Part shown: in pieces, positions 61,110 through 64,000 of the stretch
How positions within the stretch are numbered: the stretch's first letter is position 1
Layout: every line of letters starts with the position of its first letter
Assembly (NCBI RefSeq): GCF_017352215.1
Contig: NZ_CP071444.1
Location: 2,385,553 to 2,449,552 of the forward strand
DNA from: Alkalibacter rhizosphaerae
Lineage (GTDB): Bacteria; Bacillota; Clostridia; Eubacteriales; Alkalibacteraceae
DNA: 64,000 nt
Direction of reading: 5' to 3'
Translations under genes and position numbers: made by a program
Notes under the pieces: generated by a model
Database searches by the model: none
What the model saw: the letters and a program-made list of their open reading frames with translations, nothing else
Told to the model about the DNA's origin: nothing

Positions 61110-62180
61110 CTGGGCAAGGGAGGTCAACATACGACCAATGCCAGCTTGACCGCCATACTGGCTGCAGTCTTATATGGCATCAGCGTGCCGATCTCCAAGC
61201 TTTTGTTGGAGGGGATCCCACCTGAATGGATGGCGGCCCTGCTTTACTTGGGTGCCGGTTTTGGCATGATGCTCATCAATGGGTTTCGCAAAAGGAACGG
61301 TTCTGAACGTATGGAAGCGACCTTGGCAAAAGAAGATCGACCATTTATTGTTGGAATGATCGTTTTGGATGTGGCCGCACCCATTTTATTGATGTTGGGT
61401 TTGACCAGTACATCCTCAGGTAGTGTGGCATTGTTGAATAATTTTGAAGTGGTGGCAACCTCATTGGTGGCATTGGTCATATTTAAGGAACATTTGGATG
61501 GAAGAATGTGGATCGCATTGTCACTGATCACTGGGGCCAGTTTTTTATTGTCCATAGAAAACATAGGGGAATTCACCTTCTCAATGGGGTCCATATTTGT
61601 GCTTCTTGCTACGATATGTTGGGGGATCGAAAACAACTGTACCAGAATGTTGTCCCTGAAAGATCCCCTTCAAGTGGTCATGGTCAAAGGTCTGGGTTCC
61701 GGCATGGGCGCCTTGATCATTGCAATTTGGGTTCGAAGTCCGATTATTTACCCGTGGTATATGGTGCCGGCTTTGTTGTTGGGATTTGTTTCCTACGGAT
61801 TGAGCATCTATTTTTATATCCATGCGCAACGTCATCTGGGAGCGGCCAGGACCAGTGCATTTTATGCTGCAGCCCCATTTGTAGGGGTGGTCGTCTCCTG
61901 GATCTTGTTTCAGGAAAGCATTTCAACAACATTTGCAATGGCAATGGGATTGATGTTGGTCGGATCATACCTTGTGGTATCCGAAAGACACTCTCACCTG
62001 CATCTTCATGAAGAGATGCGCCATGACCATCGACACTCTCATGAAGACTTTCACAGCACTCATTTTCATGCGGATTCTATCGATGGTGAACACAGTCACA
62101 CCCATGTTCACGAAGCCGTGGAACACGATCACCAACATACCCCGGACATGCACCATCATCATGAGCATGGAAACGAATGA
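61110..62180 (+). CDS. DMT/EamA-family transporter with histidine-rich tail
   Basis: A 356-residue drug/metabolite transporter with ten membrane helices in two EamA repeats (IAALSLITG-like LTGA half and ASTFY-like AARTSAFYAAAPFVGV half). The last 65 residues hold 23 histidines, many as HxH or HDH, a likely metal-buffering tail on the cytosolic side. I chose the CTG at 61110, seven bases after AGGAGGGG, because the first ATG-like options lack a ribosome-binding site; this adds 12 residues before LTAILAAVLYG. Transported substrate unknown; zinc or nickel binding by the tail is inference. Confidence 0.8.
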   Translation: MGKGGQHTTNASLTAILAAVLYGISVPISKLLLEGIPPEWMAALLYLGAGFGMMLINGFRKRNGSERMEATLAKEDRPFIVGMIVLDVAAPILLMLGLTSTSSGSVALLNNFEVVATSLVALVIFKEHLDGRMWIALSLITGASFLLSIENIGEFTFSMGSIFVLLATICWGIENNCTRMLSLKDPLQVVMVKGLGSGMGALIIAIWVRSPIIYPWYMVPALLLGFVSYGLSIYFYIHAQRHLGAARTSAFYAAAPFVGVVVSWILFQESISTTFAMAMGLMLVGSYLVVSERHSHLHLHEEMRHDHRHSHEDFHSTHFHADSIDGEHSHTHVHEAVEHDHQHTPDMHHHHEHGNE

Positions 62181-62273
62181 AACGAGAAGTTTGTCTTGCT
62201 TGTCGAGATAGAATATGATATATTATTCACAGAAAGTTAAGCACGCACAATTTAATACAAACCAATAAAACCA

Positions 62274-62327
62274 CGAAGGTTGATGTTTCTATTTCTAAGA
62301 ATGGAATAGTCTGCCTTCGCTTTTTTT
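62274..62327 (+). terminator. Terminator after the DMT transporter gene
   Basis: Outer stem CGAAGG / CCTTCG and inner stem CTATTTC / GGAATAG, then CTTTTTTT. The stem has an asymmetric middle, but the T run is strong. Confidence 0.7.
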
Positions 62328-62385
62328 GTTTGAAACAAGAAAACGACGGCAAAGGTAAAAAGATCACGAACAGGAGTGAAAAACG

Positions 62386-64000
62386 ATGAAAAAGAAAATT
62401 GGTTTCAAGTTGGCGGTAATTCTTTTATCAGCGGCGTTCGTTTTTGCCGGTTGTTCCGGTGACAAAGTCGACACGGGCGACAATGGTGTTGACGATGGCA
62501 AAAAAGAGGAACTGATCCTAGCCATCGGAAATGAACCGGATGATGGATTCGATCCAACAACAGGCTGGGGTCGATACGGGTCCCCCTTGTTTCAAAGTAC
62601 GCTACTGACCAGAAATCAGGACTTTGAGATCGAAAACGATTTGGCCACCGGGTATGAAATAAGCGAGGACGGTCTCCAATGGTCCGTTGACATTCGGGAA
62701 GATGTCGTCTTTACCGACGGGGAGCCATTGACAGCAAGTGATGTGGTATACACCTTTGAAACAGCAGCAACCAGCGGATCGGTACTGGATCTGAGCAATT
62801 TGGAGAAGGTGGAGATGCTCAATGACTTTAGTGTTGTATTTACCTTAAAACAACCCCAGTCGACTTTCGTTCACACACTGGCTACTACCGGCATCGTTCC
62901 GGAGCATGCCCATGATGAAGGGTACTCCAGCGATCCTATTGGGTCTGGTCCTTTCAAATTCGTCCAGTGGGACAAAGGCCAGCAGTTGATCGTTGAAGCA
63001 AATCCTTCCTATTATGGAGATGTTCCTGCTTTCAAAAAACTGACGTTTCTATTTTTGGGGGACGATGGTGCTTTTGCGGCAGCAAGAGCCGGGCAGGTGG
63101 ATGTTGCAGCCGTTCCTGCTTCCTTTGCAAAACAGGAAGTCGCTGGTATGGAACTGGTGCGTCTGGAAAGTGTGGATAATCGTGGGATCTTGTTTCCTTA
63201 TGTATCTACGGGAAAGAAAACGGAAAATGGGGACCCCATTGGAAATGATGTAACTTCGGATATCGCCATACGAAAAGCCATCAACATTGGTATCGACCGG
63301 GAAGCGCTGGTGGATGGGATCCTGGAGGGGTTCGGCACACCGGCATATAGCGTCAGTGATGGATTGCCCTGGTGGAACGAAGAGACGGTGATCACAGACG
63401 GAAGGTTGGAGGAAGCTAAAAACTTACTCAAAGAAGCCGGGTGGGTGGACACGGATCAGGATGGTATCGTAGAAAAAAATGGACGAAAAGCGGAGTTCAA
63501 CTTGCTGTATCCGGCAGGTGATCAAATTCGTCAATCTTTGGCCATGGCTGCTGCAGATATGATCAAACCTTTGGGGATCCAAGTCATTGCGGAAGGGAAA
63601 AGCTGGGATGAGATCGAAAGATCCATGTATTCCGATGCCGTACTGTTCGGTTGGGGAAGCTACGATCCTTTGGAAATGTACAATCTCTACAGCAGCAATA
63701 CGGCTGGAGAAGGATATTACAATACTGGTTATTATGGAAATCCGATAGTGGATGAATACATGGAACAAGCCCTCCACGCAAAAATAGAGGAGGAAGCCAT
63801 ATCCTTTTGGAAAAAGGCCCAATGGGACGGAAATACCGGTTTTAGTGCAAAAGGAGATGCTCCATGGGCATGGTTGGTCAATTTGAACCATTTGTATCTC
63901 GTCAATGACAAACTGGACATTGGCACTCCCAAGATCCAACCTCATGGACATGGATGGCCATTGACAGACAATATCGCACAATGGAAGTGGAAAGAACAAT
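62386..64000 (+). CDS. ABC transporter solute-binding lipoprotein, family 5 (3' part missing)
   Basis: 538 codons are visible and the frame stays open at the right edge. Signal peptide and lipobox VFAGC (Cys about residue 23), then the peptide/nickel-binding family 5 fold: EPDDGFDPTTGWGRYGSPLF, LSEDGLQW-like EISEDGLQWSVDIREDV, DGEPLTASDVVYTF and SGPFKFVQWDKGQQ. The DPTTGWG start resembles proteins annotated as nickel or peptide binding. Genes for the permeases and ATPases should follow outside the window. The ATG has GGAGTG ten bases upstream. Confidence 0.88.
   Translation, partial: MKKKIGFKLAVILLSAAFVFAGCSGDKVDTGDNGVDDGKKEELILAIGNEPDDGFDPTTGWGRYGSPLFQSTLLTRNQDFEIENDLATGYEISEDGLQWSVDIREDVVFTDGEPLTASDVVYTFETAATSGSVLDLSNLEKVEMLNDFSVVFTLKQPQSTFVHTLATTGIVPEHAHDEGYSSDPIGSGPFKFVQWDKGQQLIVEANPSYYGDVPAFKKLTFLFLGDDGAFAAARAGQVDVAAVPASFAKQEVAGMELVRLESVDNRGILFPYVSTGKKTENGDPIGNDVTSDIAIRKAINIGIDREALVDGILEGFGTPAYSVSDGLPWWNEETVITDGRLEEAKNLLKEAGWVDTDQDGIVEKNGRKAEFNLLYPAGDQIRQSLAMAAADMIKPLGIQVIAEGKSWDEIERSMYSDAVLFGWGSYDPLEMYNLYSSNTAGEGYYNTGYYGNPIVDEYMEQALHAKIEEEAISFWKKAQWDGNTGFSAKGDAPWAWLVNLNHLYLVNDKLDIGTPKIQPHGHGWPLTDNIAQWKWKEQ

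Overview
The window looks like a core-chromosome segment of an anaerobic, low-to-moderate GC Firmicute in the class Clostridia. The evidence is a valine T-box before valS, an L-box (lysine) riboswitch before a DapH-type lysine operon, a DUF4364 protein, Gram-positive style AGGAGG ribosome-binding sites, and anaerobe-type enzymes (a corrinoid protein, a UroD-family protein, several 4Fe-4S or 2Fe-2S proteins, a clostripain-family protease). Family identity (Peptostreptococcales-like) is inference only. No phage, insertion sequence, CRISPR array or rRNA operon is visible. The window is cut inside rsgA at the left and inside an ABC solute-binding protein gene at the right.

Layout. 1-4.8 kb (minus): rsgA, a YgbA-type gene, a MoaE-like gene behind a shrunken purC remnant, then a lipoprotein / membrane protein / XRE regulator / DUF2975 cassette. 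4.8-10.8 kb (mostly minus): a UroD-family methyltransferase, a DUF1801 protein, a ZIP transporter, a mini-lipoprotein, a methyltransferase, a tocopherol-cyclase-like protein, YwbE and a LysR regulator facing a YeiH exporter. 12-24 kb: exonuclease III and RlmD, a zinc phospholipase C-like protein, proB, an ABC exporter, a corrinoid protein, a UgtP-like glycosyltransferase, mgtE and a two-component system. 23.5-28.8 kb: T-box/valS, DUF4364, a QueG-like protein and lplA. 28.8-33.8 kb (minus): asd-dapA-dapB-dapH-lysC under a lysine riboswitch, with a divergent M20 deacylase that may supply the N-acetyl-diaminopimelate deacetylase step. 35-39 kb: a membrane protein, a methyltransferase, a cold-shock protein, Hsp33 and five tRNA genes (Val, Asp, Phe, Gly, Cys). 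39-41.3 kb (minus): a second lipoprotein / XRE / DUF2975-like cassette. 41.3-48.5 kb: an orphan divergent HisF, a TetR-cupin-OsmC operon, a second M20 hydrolase, a tandem 2Fe-2S protein, a large clostripain-like protease and an AhpD-like protein. 48.5-52.7 kb: a MacB-like efflux operon with an extra lipoprotein. 52.8-55 kb: lipB-lipA and DUF7000. 55-58.5 kb (minus): a TetR/MMPL pair. 58.5-64 kb: a YhhN-family protein, a large uncharacterised membrane protein, a DMT transporter with a histidine-rich tail and the partial solute-binding protein.

Themes. Lipoate can be made (LipB, LipA) and salvaged (LplA). The lysine/diaminopimelate route is nearly complete in one riboswitch-controlled block. 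Several small regulators sit beside clear palindromic operators (two XRE cassettes, two TetR units, one LysR pair). The least explained items are the two XRE/membrane/lipoprotein cassettes, the purC remnant, the basic-tailed clostripain-like protein, the divergent orphan HisF and two probable CTG starts.
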